A stretch of 10,267 nucleotides of DNA from Acidobacteriota bacterium (GTDB lineage Bacteria; Acidobacteriota; Vicinamibacteria; Vicinamibacterales; JACQTH01): positions 1 to 10,267 of the forward strand of contig JACQTH010000150.1 of NCBI GenBank assembly GCA_016210935.1. The letters are read 5' to 3'. The position numbers were made by a program, and so were the translations under genes. Below the pieces are notes generated by a model. The model searched no databases and had not been told where the DNA came from. It saw nothing but the letters and a program-made list of their open reading frames with translations. This document shows positions 1 to 6,948 of this stretch, one piece after another. Numbering within the stretch: position 1 is the stretch's first letter; every line of letters starts with the position of its first letter.

Positions 1-112
1 CATGCATCGCGAGCACGCGTTGACGTCGATCATCGCGACACACAATCAACGCCTCGCGGCGACCTGCGATCGGGTGCTGAGATTGGAGAAGGGGAGGTTG
101 ATGCCGATTTGA
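1..112 (+). CDS. lolD: C-terminal end of an ABC transporter ATPase, probably LolD (partial)
   Basis: An open frame enters from the left edge (codons in register with position 2) and stops at TGA 110-112, giving about 36 residues. They include ATHN, the H-loop (switch histidine) of ABC ATPases, followed by a segment reading RLAATCDRVLRLEKGRL, the usual tail of the LolD/MacB/FtsE group. LolD is the cytoplasmic ATPase of LolCDE, which releases lipoproteins from the inner membrane to LolA. Most of the protein (normally about 225-230 residues), including the Walker motifs, lies outside the window. LolD is preferred over MacB or FtsE because bamA, skp and lipid A genes follow, as in the conserved lolC-lolD-bamA-skp order of many diderm bacteria. 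ABC ATPase is near certain; the LolD assignment is inferred from context and tail similarity. Confidence 0.72.
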   Translation, partial: MHREHALTSIIATHNQRLAATCDRVLRLEKGRLMPI

Positions 113-275
113 CCGGGGTTCTCGACGAAGGTTCTTGAACGATGGGTTCGACGAGCGTTCTTCACGAGGGTTCGGGCACGAACCTCTGGCACCGTTCGAA
201 CCTTCGTCAACGAACCTTCTTCGAACCTCCGTTGGAGAACCTTCGTTCGAACCTGCGTGAAGAACCTTCGTCAAC
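113..275. repeat. Repeat array A1: about 13-nt units in inverted orientation
   Basis: Starting right after the lolD stop, degenerate copies of ACGAAGGTTC (113-176) are followed by copies of its reverse complement GAACCTTCGT (180-275). On the right, units begin with GAACC at 180, 198, 212, 223, 237, 249 and 262, spaced 11-18 nt and mostly 11-14. Exact or near-exact units alternate with units changed at the two central bases. The arms could fold into a long imperfect hairpin with almost no loop. The same family recurs at 6658-6945. It carries no transposase or recognisable coding sequence. Function is unknown; it may act as a transcription barrier between lolD and clpC. Confidence 0.85.
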
Positions 276-376
276 ACCTCTGTCTTGTGCCCTAAATCCG
301 CAGCTCGTCCGCGATACTCCCGGCCCCTCGGCGCCGCGGAACTGGTTGCGGCACACCGAGTTAGGGAAGACGCCAA

Positions 377-405
377 TTGGTCCTCTCTCACCTTTGCCTT
401 ATAAT
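377..405 (+). promoter_or_regulatory. Sigma70-type promoter for clpC
   Basis: A perfect TATAAT lies at 400-405. TTGGTC at 377-382 matches the first three bases of the -35 consensus, with exactly 17 bp between the hexamers. Transcription would start near 412, leaving a 5' leader of about 38 nt before the clpC ATG at 450. The box stands out in otherwise GC-rich sequence. I see no CIRCE (HrcA) operator, and no CtsR site that I can recognise. The rest of the 276-449 stretch has no gene that I can support. Confidence 0.6.
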
Positions 406-449
406 GCCGATAGACTCTTTGCCCGCGATCTTGCCCAAGGTACAACCGG

Positions 450-2885
450 ATGTTCGAACGGTATACGGAAAGAGCCCGGAGAGTTCTCTTCTTCGCGCGT
501 TACGAGGCCAGCCAGCTCGGAAGCATTTCGATAGAGACTGAGCACCTGCTCCTGGGCCTGATCCGCGAGGGGAAAGGCCTGACGAGCCGCATTTTCGCGC
601 GCTCGCACCTGTCCCTGGAAAACATCCGGAAGGAAATCGAAGGCCGGACGGTCTTTCGCGAGAAGGTCTCCACGTCGGTCGAAATCCCCTTCAGTGCGGA
701 GACGAAGCGGGTGCTGCAGTACGCGGCCGAGGAAGCCGATCGGCTGCTGCACAACTACATCGGCACCGAGCACCTGCTGCTGGGCATCCTCCGGGAAGAG
801 CGGTCGGTCGCCGCCTCCATTCTGATGGAAAAGGGGATGCGGCTGAACACGGTCCGCGAGGACATCGTCGCGCTCCTGAACGAGAAGACGTCGCTGACGC
901 GGGCGGCCAAGGAAACGCCGCTGCTGGCGGAGTTCAGCCGCGATCTGACCGAGGCGGCGATGAAGAACCACCTCGATCCGCTGGTGGGTCGCGAGAAGGA
1001 GGTGGAGCGGGTCCAGCAGGTGCTCTGCCGGCGGACGAAGAACAACGCGGTGCTCATCGGCGAGCCCGGCGTCGGCAAGACGGCCATTGTCGAAGGGCTG
1101 GCGCAGAAAATCGTCTACGGGGACGTCCCGCATTTCCTCGCCGACAAGCGCCTCCTGGCGCTCGACATCTCGCTGATCGTCGCGGGGACGAAGTATCGCG
1201 GCCAGTTCGAGGAGCGGCTCAAGGCGATCATGAAGGAGCTCACCGAGAACTCCAACATCATCGTCTTCATCGACGAGCTCCACACCCTGGTCGGCGCCGG
1301 GTCGGCCGAGGGCTCGCTCGATGCCGCCAATATTTTGAAGCCGGCTCTGTCACGGGGAGAGATCCGGTGCATCGGCGCGACCACGCCTGCCGAATATCGC
1401 AAGTACATCGAGAAGGACCGGTCCCTCGAGCGGCGCTTCCAGGCGATCAAGGTCGATCCGCCGACCGAGCGCGAGACGATCGACGTGCTGCTCGGCATCA
1501 AGGATCGCTACGAGGGCTTCCATCACGTCGAGTACACGCGCGAGGCGCTGGAAGCCGCGGTCTACCAGTCGAGCCGCTATATCACCGACCGGTTCCTGCC
1601 GGACAAGGCGATCGATCTCGTGGACGAAGCGGGCGCCCGGGCCAAGCTGCGCGAGGCGGGCTACAGCGAGGAGTTCGGCGAGATCAACAAGAGCATCCGG
1701 GTCGCCGTCGAGCAGATGGAAAGCGCCGTCTCGCAGCGCGACTACGAGAAGGCGCAGTTCTACAAGGATCAGGAGGCCACGGCCCGCGAGAACCTGCAGT
1801 TCGTTCGCGAGCGGTTCGACGTGAAGACGAGCGGCCGGCGCATCATGGTCGGCAAGCAGGAGATCGACGAAGTCGTGTCGAAGTGGACGGGTGTTCCACT
1901 CTCGTCGATCAACCAGGACGAGAGCGAAAAGCTGCTCCACCTGGAAGATCACCTGCACAAGCGCGTCATCAGCCAGGAGAAGGCGATTTCGGCGCTTTCA
2001 CGGGCCATTCGCCGATCACGGGCCGGACTCAAGAACCCGAACCGGCCGGTCGGGAGCTTCGTGTTTCTCGGTCCGACCGGCGTGGGCAAGACCGAGCTGG
2101 CGCGGGCGCTCGCGCACTTCCTGTTCGGCAGCGACAACGCGTTGATCCGGTTCGACATGTCCGAGTACATGGAGAAGCACTCGGTGTCGAAACTGATCGG
2201 GTCGCCGCCCGGATACGTGGGACACGAAGAAGGGGGGCAGCTGACCGAGAAGGTGAAGCGAAACCCCTACTCGGTGATTCTGCTCGACGAGGTCGAGAAA
2301 GCGCATCCGGATATCTTCAACATTCTGTTGCAGGTCTTCGAGGACGGGCATTTGACCGACGGTCTGGGGAATCGCGTCAACTTCAAGAACGCGATCATCA
2401 TCATGACCTCGAACATCGGGGCCCGATTCATCCATAAGAAGGCCTCGCTGGGCTTCCAGGCCAGCGAGTCGGATCTGACGAAGAGCGTCAACGAGATGGT
2501 TCTCTCGGAAGTGAAGCGGACCTTCAATCCCGAGTTCATCAACCGGATCGACGAGATCATCGTCTTTGACGCGCTCAACGACGAAGATCTTCGCCGGATT
2601 CTCGTGCTGCTCGTCGAGCAGCTGAATCGCAATCTGGTCGACCGGCAGATAAAAGTGGTCCCGTCGCCGGACGTGGTCGACTGGATTATCAACATCACCC
2701 GCAAGGACCGCTCGTACGGGGCCCGCCCGCTTCGCCGCGCCATCCAGCGCTACATCGAGGACCCGCTCTCGGAAGAGCTCATCAAAGGGGCCCTGGGAAC
2801 GGGGGAAATCGAGGTGTACCTGGACGGCGGGGCACTCGCCTACCGCCCGCTGGGCGCGTCCATGGCCGGCCGCCGGCTGGCCTGA
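450..2885 (+). CDS. clpC: ClpC: AAA+ unfoldase of the ClpCP protease
   Basis: This is an 811-residue Hsp100 ATPase that unfolds proteins and feeds them to ClpP in the cytoplasm. Two Clp-N repeats (about 1-145) each carry a TEHLLLG motif (Glu31 and Glu107). AAA module 1 has Walker A GEPGVGKT (204-211) and Walker B with Asp275-Glu276. A UVR-type helix pair, MESAVSQRDYEKAQFYKDQE (423-442), marks ClpC rather than ClpA or ClpB, which has a long coiled coil. AAA module 2 has Walker A GPTGVGKT (541-548) and Walker B Asp613-Glu614. An LGF tripeptide (667-669) fits the ClpP-docking loop, and the C-terminal small domain (SYGARPLRR) is intact. Length is normal for ClpC. The ATG has AAGG nine bases upstream and a promoter at 377-405. 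Its position between lolD and bamA is unusual. No clpP or mcsAB is in the window. Confidence 0.96.
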   Translation: MFERYTERARRVLFFARYEASQLGSISIETEHLLLGLIREGKGLTSRIFARSHLSLENIRKEIEGRTVFREKVSTSVEIPFSAETKRVLQYAAEEADRLLHNYIGTEHLLLGILREERSVAASILMEKGMRLNTVREDIVALLNEKTSLTRAAKETPLLAEFSRDLTEAAMKNHLDPLVGREKEVERVQQVLCRRTKNNAVLIGEPGVGKTAIVEGLAQKIVYGDVPHFLADKRLLALDISLIVAGTKYRGQFEERLKAIMKELTENSNIIVFIDELHTLVGAGSAEGSLDAANILKPALSRGEIRCIGATTPAEYRKYIEKDRSLERRFQAIKVDPPTERETIDVLLGIKDRYEGFHHVEYTREALEAAVYQSSRYITDRFLPDKAIDLVDEAGARAKLREAGYSEEFGEINKSIRVAVEQMESAVSQRDYEKAQFYKDQEATARENLQFVRERFDVKTSGRRIMVGKQEIDEVVSKWTGVPLSSINQDESEKLLHLEDHLHKRVISQEKAISALSRAIRRSRAGLKNPNRPVGSFVFLGPTGVGKTELARALAHFLFGSDNALIRFDMSEYMEKHSVSKLIGSPPGYVGHEEGGQLTEKVKRNPYSVILLDEVEKAHPDIFNILLQVFEDGHLTDGLGNRVNFKNAIIIMTSNIGARFIHKKASLGFQASESDLTKSVNEMVLSEVKRTFNPEFINRIDEIIVFDALNDEDLRRILVLLVEQLNRNLVDRQIKVVPSPDVVDWIINITRKDRSYGARPLRRAIQRYIEDPLSEELIKGALGTGEIEVYLDGGALAYRPLGASMAGRRLA

Positions 2886-2915
2886 GACGTCTAAAAGCTT
2901 GTAGAATAAACTTTT

Positions 2916-2991
2916 CGGGCTACAGGCTCCGGGCTGCAGGCTCCGGCCGGTTCGGGTGACCTGAAGCCCGAAGCCTGAAGTCCGAAGCCTG
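2916..2991. repeat. Hairpin B: 7-nt tandem units in inverted orientation before bamA
   Basis: The left arm (2916-2946) is built of 7-nt units CGGGCTA, CAGGCTC, CGGGCTG, CAGGCTC plus a partial unit. The right arm (2960-2991) is CCTGAAG, CCCGAAG, CCTGAAG, TCCGAAG plus CCTG. The right arm is the imperfect reverse complement of the left, so about 24 bp can pair with a few mismatches around a loop of about 13 nt. The right arm ends six bases before the bamA ATG and occupies the place where a Shine-Dalgarno would be. It could also attenuate transcription after clpC, although no T-run follows. Confidence 0.85.
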
Positions 2992-2997
2992 TTTCCC

Positions 2998-5868
2998 ATG
3001 CGAAAGCTTTCGCTCATCGCTCTCGGCTGCGTCCTGGTGGGGACGCCGCTCGGCGCGCAGACGCCCGTTCCGGCCGCCCCGACGGGCATCAGTCAGGTTG
3101 GCGACTGTCCGCCAGTCCAAGTCACCCGGCCGGCCACCCTGCCGTCCGCGAATTCACCTCCGCTGGTCCGGTACATCCAGCTCTGTTTCCCGACCCAGGG
3201 AAATGTGTCGGTCATCGAGTCACAGACGTACCTCTATTACCTGCAGACGCAAACCAGCCTGCCGTCTCAGGGCAAGTGGGCGCCCTACAACGAGCAGACG
3301 GTGCTCGAGGACTTCAAGCGCTTGTGGGCAACGAATTTCCTCGACGACTTGAAGATCGACGTGAGGGACGTGCCGTTCGACAACGGCGTCGTCGGCAAGC
3401 ACATCACCTTCATCATGGAAGAGCGCCAGCGCGTCAAGATCGTCGACTACGACGGGTCGAAGCAGCTCGATCTGTCGAAGATCGACGAGAAGCTGAAGGA
3501 AGCCAACGCGATTATCCGGCTCGACTCGTTCATCGATCCTGGCCTGGTGAGCCGGGCGAAAGGCGTTCTGCTCGCGCTGCTGGCGGAAAAGGGGTATCAG
3601 TTTGCGTCGGTCACGCCGGACATCAAGCCGATGCCGGGCGGCCCGAAGCTGGTGCACCTGACATTCCAGATCAGCGACGGCCCGAAGGTGAAGATCGAGG
3701 ATATCGAGTTCGTGGGGAATCGGGCCATCAGCGATCGGGCGCTCGCGCGTCAGATGAAAGAAAACAAGGAACGGTGGTTCCTGTCCTTCATTACCGGGCG
3801 CGGCACCTACCAGGAAGCGAAGTTCGAAGAGGACGCCGACAAGATCATCGAGCATTACCGCAACAAGGGCTACGTCACGGCGCGCGTGGGGCAACCGGAG
3901 CTGAAGTACCTGTATGACTCGGCTGATGCCCAGACGCGGTGGGTGCAGCTGCGGGTTCCGATCGAGGAGGGCAACCGGTACCGGATCGGCGACATCAAAT
4001 TCGATGGCAACACCATCGTGAAGACCGAGGCCCTGACCGAGGTCTTCAAGCTGCAACAGGGCGACTGGTACAACGAGAAGAAAATCAGGAAGGGCTTCGA
4101 GAAAGCCAGGGAGCTGTACGGCTCCGTCGGGTACTTCGAGTTCACCGGCTATCCCGATCTCCGGCCGCGCGATTCACCGGCAGCCAACGCGGCGCCGAAC
4201 GGCAGCCAGCCCGAAGAAAACGAAAGTGCTGCTGAAACGCCGCAGGATGGCGCAGCTCAGGCGACCGCAACCGAAGCGTCCTCCACGAACGCAGCCGCGC
4301 AGAAGCCCGAGCCTCCGCGCGCGGGCGGGAGGGGACGCGCTCCGCTGGTCGACATCACGATGCGGCTTCAAGAAGGGCAGCAGTACTTCGTCAACCGGAT
4401 CACGTTTGTCGGCAACACCACCACACGCGACAACGTCATCCGGCGCGAGCTGCGCCTGGTCGAGAACGGCGTGTTCAATACCGAGGCGCTCAAGTTCAGC
4501 GTCCGCCGGCTGAATCAGCTCGGGTACTTCAAGCCGCTGGAAGGCAAAGACGACGTTCAGGTGGAAAAGGCCCCCAACAGCACGAACCAGGTCGACGTCA
4601 CACTGAAGCTCTCCGAGCAGAACCGGAATCAATTGACCTTCGGCGCCGGCGTGTCGCAGTTCGAGGGCTTCTTCGGCCAGCTCGCGTTCCAGACCACGAA
4701 CTTCATGGGCCGGGGCGAGACGTTCAATATCTCGATGCAGGCGGGCTCGCGCGCGCACAACTACCAGGTCTCCTTCACCGAGCCGTTCCTCTTCGATCGA
4801 CCCATCACGGGGGGCATCGACGTCTTCAAGCGCGATATCCGCTACATCGGGCAGTTCACGCAGAAGTCGACCGGGGGCAACCTGGTCTTCGGGTTCCCGG
4901 TGGCGGACTTCAGCCGCATGTTCATGAACTACAGCTACGAGCGGGTCAAGGTCACCGAGATTAACGAGGCGTTCTGCGACCCGCTGCTGCTCGCGCGCAA
5001 CCCGTTCCTGCGCGACTCGCTGCTGCTGGGTGGCAACACGTGCGAAAACGCGGGGTCGCGCACGACGACGGAAATCGATCCGTTCACCGGCCTGCCCATT
5101 AGTGTCAGCACCGTCAGCGGCCAGGGGATCCGCACCATCAGCAAGATCGTTCCAAGCTTCATCCACAACACGATCGACCAGCCCATTTTCCCGACGACGG
5201 GACGCCGCTACACGCTGTCGATGGATCTGGCGGGCCCGGGCGGGAACACCTATTTCATCAGGCCGCGGGTGGAGGGCGTCTGGATCTTCCAGCACACGCG
5301 TCGCACGTCACTGGCGCTGCGCAGTGAGGTCCAGTACATCCGCCCGATGGGCAGCACGAAGGAGCTGCCGATCTTCGAGAAGATTTTCCAGGGCGGCGAA
5401 TACAGCGTCCGCGGGTACGACATCCGGAGCATCGGGCCGCGTGATCCGGCCACGGGGCTCGTGCTGGGCGGGGACAAGAGCCTGCTGTTCAACGTCGAGT
5501 ACCTGATCACGATCGCCGGGCCGGTGCGGCTGGTGGCGTTCTACGACGCGGGTCAGGTCCGCGATCGGGGCGAGCGGTTTGGCTGGAAGGAGCGCATCGA
5601 CCGGCAGGTGCAGACGAACCCGCTGATTCCGTTGATCGGGCTCGAGAGCTTCACGCTGCTGGATCCGGCGACGTTCCGGACCGACACCGAAATCAACAGC
5701 GCCTTCAAGACCTCGACCGGCCTCGAACTGCGGTTCTTCATGCCGGTGCTGAACGTGCCGTTCCGGCTGATCTTCGCGTATAACCCGCAGCGCGAGGGCG
5801 TGCTGGACAACAACCTGCTGCCGGCCAAGAAGTTGACGTTCCGCTTCGCGGTAGGATCAACATTCTAA
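2998..5868 (+). CDS. bamA: BamA: outer-membrane protein assembly factor (Omp85 family)
   Basis: This 956-residue protein is the core of the BAM complex, which folds beta-barrel proteins into the outer membrane. A signal peptide (MRKLSLIAL, cleavage probably after GAQ near 21) leads into five POTRA-like domains at roughly 65-140, 141-227, 228-325, 326-460 and 461-540. The barrel runs from about 541 to the C-terminal Phe and carries the conserved loop-6 VRGY motif at 804-807. E. coli BamA has 810 residues. Part of the excess is an Ala/Pro/Glu-rich insert at about 391-449 inside POTRA4. Two cysteine pairs (37/63 and 660/682, the second in a predicted surface loop) might form disulfides. The ATG is set by the signal peptide; no Shine-Dalgarno is visible and hairpin B ends six bases upstream. 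The position before skp and lipid A genes is typical for bamA. Confidence 0.96.
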   Translation: MRKLSLIALGCVLVGTPLGAQTPVPAAPTGISQVGDCPPVQVTRPATLPSANSPPLVRYIQLCFPTQGNVSVIESQTYLYYLQTQTSLPSQGKWAPYNEQTVLEDFKRLWATNFLDDLKIDVRDVPFDNGVVGKHITFIMEERQRVKIVDYDGSKQLDLSKIDEKLKEANAIIRLDSFIDPGLVSRAKGVLLALLAEKGYQFASVTPDIKPMPGGPKLVHLTFQISDGPKVKIEDIEFVGNRAISDRALARQMKENKERWFLSFITGRGTYQEAKFEEDADKIIEHYRNKGYVTARVGQPELKYLYDSADAQTRWVQLRVPIEEGNRYRIGDIKFDGNTIVKTEALTEVFKLQQGDWYNEKKIRKGFEKARELYGSVGYFEFTGYPDLRPRDSPAANAAPNGSQPEENESAAETPQDGAAQATATEASSTNAAAQKPEPPRAGGRGRAPLVDITMRLQEGQQYFVNRITFVGNTTTRDNVIRRELRLVENGVFNTEALKFSVRRLNQLGYFKPLEGKDDVQVEKAPNSTNQVDVTLKLSEQNRNQLTFGAGVSQFEGFFGQLAFQTTNFMGRGETFNISMQAGSRAHNYQVSFTEPFLFDRPITGGIDVFKRDIRYIGQFTQKSTGGNLVFGFPVADFSRMFMNYSYERVKVTEINEAFCDPLLLARNPFLRDSLLLGGNTCENAGSRTTTEIDPFTGLPISVSTVSGQGIRTISKIVPSFIHNTIDQPIFPTTGRRYTLSMDLAGPGGNTYFIRPRVEGVWIFQHTRRTSLALRSEVQYIRPMGSTKELPIFEKIFQGGEYSVRGYDIRSIGPRDPATGLVLGGDKSLLFNVEYLITIAGPVRLVAFYDAGQVRDRGERFGWKERIDRQVQTNPLIPLIGLESFTLLDPATFRTDTEINSAFKTSTGLELRFFMPVLNVPFRLIFAYNPQREGVLDNNLLPAKKLTFRFAVGSTF

Positions 5869-5878
5869 CGATGGCACT

Positions 5879-5966
5879 GGGCGATTGGGCGATTGGGCGA
5901 TGTATTGAGGGATTGAGACCCAAATCAGCCAACAAATCGCCCAATCGCTCAATCGCCAGATCGCCA
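5879..5966. repeat. Hairpin C: 8-nt tandem units in inverted orientation between bamA and skp
   Basis: The left arm starts at 5879 with GGGCGATT twice, then GGGCGATG, and decays into TATTGAGG and GATTGAGA up to 5918. The right arm (5935-5966) reads AATCGCCC, AATCGCTC, AATCGCCA, GATCGCCA, the reverse complement of the left unit; a further AATCAGCC lies at 5923-5930. The period is 8 nt. The arms can form an imperfect stem of 24 bp or more. It begins ten bases after the bamA stop. Unlike hairpins A2, B and D, it leaves 23 nt before the next start, enough for a Shine-Dalgarno. No T-run follows it. Confidence 0.85.
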
Positions 5967-5978
5967 ACTTCTTTTCTT

Positions 5979-5984
5979 GAGGAG
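5979..5984 (+). promoter_or_regulatory. Shine-Dalgarno of skp
   Basis: GAGGAG lies five bases before ATG 5990. It decides the start in favour of that ATG over an in-frame GTG at 5984 that overlaps the GAGGAG itself. It is the clearest ribosome binding site in the bamA-to-lpxI part of the window. Confidence 0.8.
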
Positions 5985-5989
5985 TGCAG

Positions 5990-6646
5990 ATGAAACGACT
6001 CGTTCTTCCGGCGGCCTTTGCGTTCGCGTTCGTGGGTATGTCCGCGTTTGCCCAGACTCCACCACCAGCGCAGCCTCCGGTGACGCCACCGGCACAGCCG
6101 GCGCCGCAGCCGCCCGCGAAGCCCACCGTGCCGGTTCCGACCCCGCCGCCGCAGCCGCTGGCGCCGTTCCCCGAAGGCGCGAAGATCGCGTACGTCGACG
6201 TCCAGCGAATTGCGTCGGAATCGGTCGAGGGAAAGGCCGCCACGACCAAGCTCGAGGCCCTGCGCACCAAGAAGACCAACGAGCTGAACGACAAGAACAA
6301 GGCGCTCCAGGCCAACCAGCAGAAGCTCCAGACGCAGAGCAGCGTCCTGAGCCCGGAAGCGTCCGGGCAGCTGCAAAAGGAAATCGAGAAGCAGCAGGTC
6401 GAGATCCAGCGCTTCACGCAGGACGCGCAGGCGGAAGTGCAGGAGCTCCAGCAGGACCTTATGCTGGAGTTCCAGAAAAAGCTGTTCCCCGTCCTGGGAC
6501 AGGTGGCGGCGGAGAAGAGCCTTCACGTCCTGCTGAGCGCCGGCGACGCGGGGATCCTGTGGGCGGCGCCCGGGCTCGACATCACCGAGGACGTCGTCAA
6601 GCGCTTCGACGCCAGCGCCGGCAAGCCCGCGCCCAAACAGCCGTAG
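5990..6646 (+). CDS. skp: Skp/OmpH-family periplasmic chaperone with proline-rich N-terminal extension
   Basis: The 218-residue product is an OmpH/Skp-type chaperone that holds unfolded outer-membrane proteins in the periplasm on their way to BamA. A signal peptide (MKRLVLPAAFAFAFVGMSAFA, cleavage after Ala21) is followed by an unusual stretch very rich in Pro, Ala and Gln (about 23-61). The family core begins at AKIAYVDVQRI (64-74). Next come long Lys/Gln/Glu-rich helices (about 80-165), which correspond to the coiled-coil tentacles. Helix and strand elements then follow (LFPVLGQVAAEKSLHVLLSAGDAGILWAAPGLDITEDVVKRFD), closing the trimerisation body. Typical Skp precursors are about 160 residues; most of the excess is the proline-rich part. 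Position directly after bamA is the classic arrangement. Start is set by GAGGAG at 5979-5984. Confidence 0.9.
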   Translation: MKRLVLPAAFAFAFVGMSAFAQTPPPAQPPVTPPAQPAPQPPAKPTVPVPTPPPQPLAPFPEGAKIAYVDVQRIASESVEGKAATTKLEALRTKKTNELNDKNKALQANQQKLQTQSSVLSPEASGQLQKEIEKQQVEIQRFTQDAQAEVQELQQDLMLEFQKKLFPVLGQVAAEKSLHVLLSAGDAGILWAAPGLDITEDVVKRFDASAGKPAPKQP

Positions 6647-6657
6647 GGTAGACTTAG

Positions 6658-6945
6658 ACGCGGGTTCTTCACGACGGTTCGGACGAGGGTTCGGACGAAG
6701 GTTCGTTGACGGGGGTTCGGACGAAGGTTCGTTGACGACGGTTCAGACGAAGGTTCGTTGACGGGGGTTCGAACGAAGGTTCGTTACGAAGGTTCGGGGT
6801 AATGGGAACCATCGTTAGCGCACCCTTGTCGAACCTTCGTTGACGAACCCACGTCTGAACCTTCGTTTAGAACCTTCGGCAACGAACCACCGTTCGAACC
6901 TTCGTCGACGAACCATCGTTTGAACCTTTGGGACGAACCCTCGTT
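6658..6945. repeat. Repeat array A2: large inverted array of about 13-nt units before fabZ-lpxA
   Basis: The left half (6658-6796) contains eleven copies of ACGNNGGTTC, starting at 6658, 6671, 6683, 6695, 6709, 6721, 6735, 6747, 6761, 6773 and 6786. The right half (6831-6945) contains nine copies of the reverse complement, beginning with GAACC at 6831, 6845, 6857, 6870, 6884, 6896, 6910, 6922 and 6935. Between 6695 and 6785 the units pair into a 26-nt period (14+12): a constant ACGAAGGTTCGTTG alternates with a unit whose two central bases vary. A loop of about 34 nt separates the halves. This is the same family as A1 (113-275). It fills the whole gap of about 300 bp between skp and fabZ-lpxA, where lpxD often sits in related clusters. 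I see no gene in it. Confidence 0.9.
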
Positions 6946-6948
6946 CCC

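Noticed and set aside
113..275. Insertion sequence or MITE remnant
   Set aside because: There is no transposase, no single terminal inverted repeat pair and no target duplication that I can see. The structure is a tandem array facing its complement.
142..534. A 130-codon + strand frame over array A1 and the clpC start
   Set aside because: It is mainly translated repeat and promoter sequence and overlaps the true clpC start in another frame.
1367..2437. A 356-codon + strand frame inside clpC
   Set aside because: It is an out-of-frame reading of clpC, Arg/Gly-rich and without family features.
450..2885. ClpB or ClpA instead of ClpC
   Set aside because: The middle insert is a short UVR-type segment rather than the long ClpB coiled coil, and an LGF ClpP-docking loop is present. 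ClpA lacks the UVR segment.
2885..2915. Possible promoter before bamA (TAGAAT at 2902-2907) and the AGACGTCT palindrome at 2885-2892
   Set aside because: The -10-like box has no acceptable -35 at 16-18 bp, and an 8-bp palindrome is expected by chance.
4174..5295. Long - strand open frame opposite bamA (373 codons), and similar ones opposite clpC
   Set aside because: They are antisense shadows of well-supported genes with no domain content or Shine-Dalgarno.
6658..6945. CRISPR array
   Set aside because: Units are 12-14 nt, contiguous, degenerate and inverted halfway. There are no unique spacers of 30 nt or more and no cas genes.
6928..6948. TTG start for fabZ-lpxA
   Set aside because: It is encoded by the last repeat units of A2. 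Starting at ATG 6949 places the catalytic His and Glu at the family's usual positions 49 and 63.
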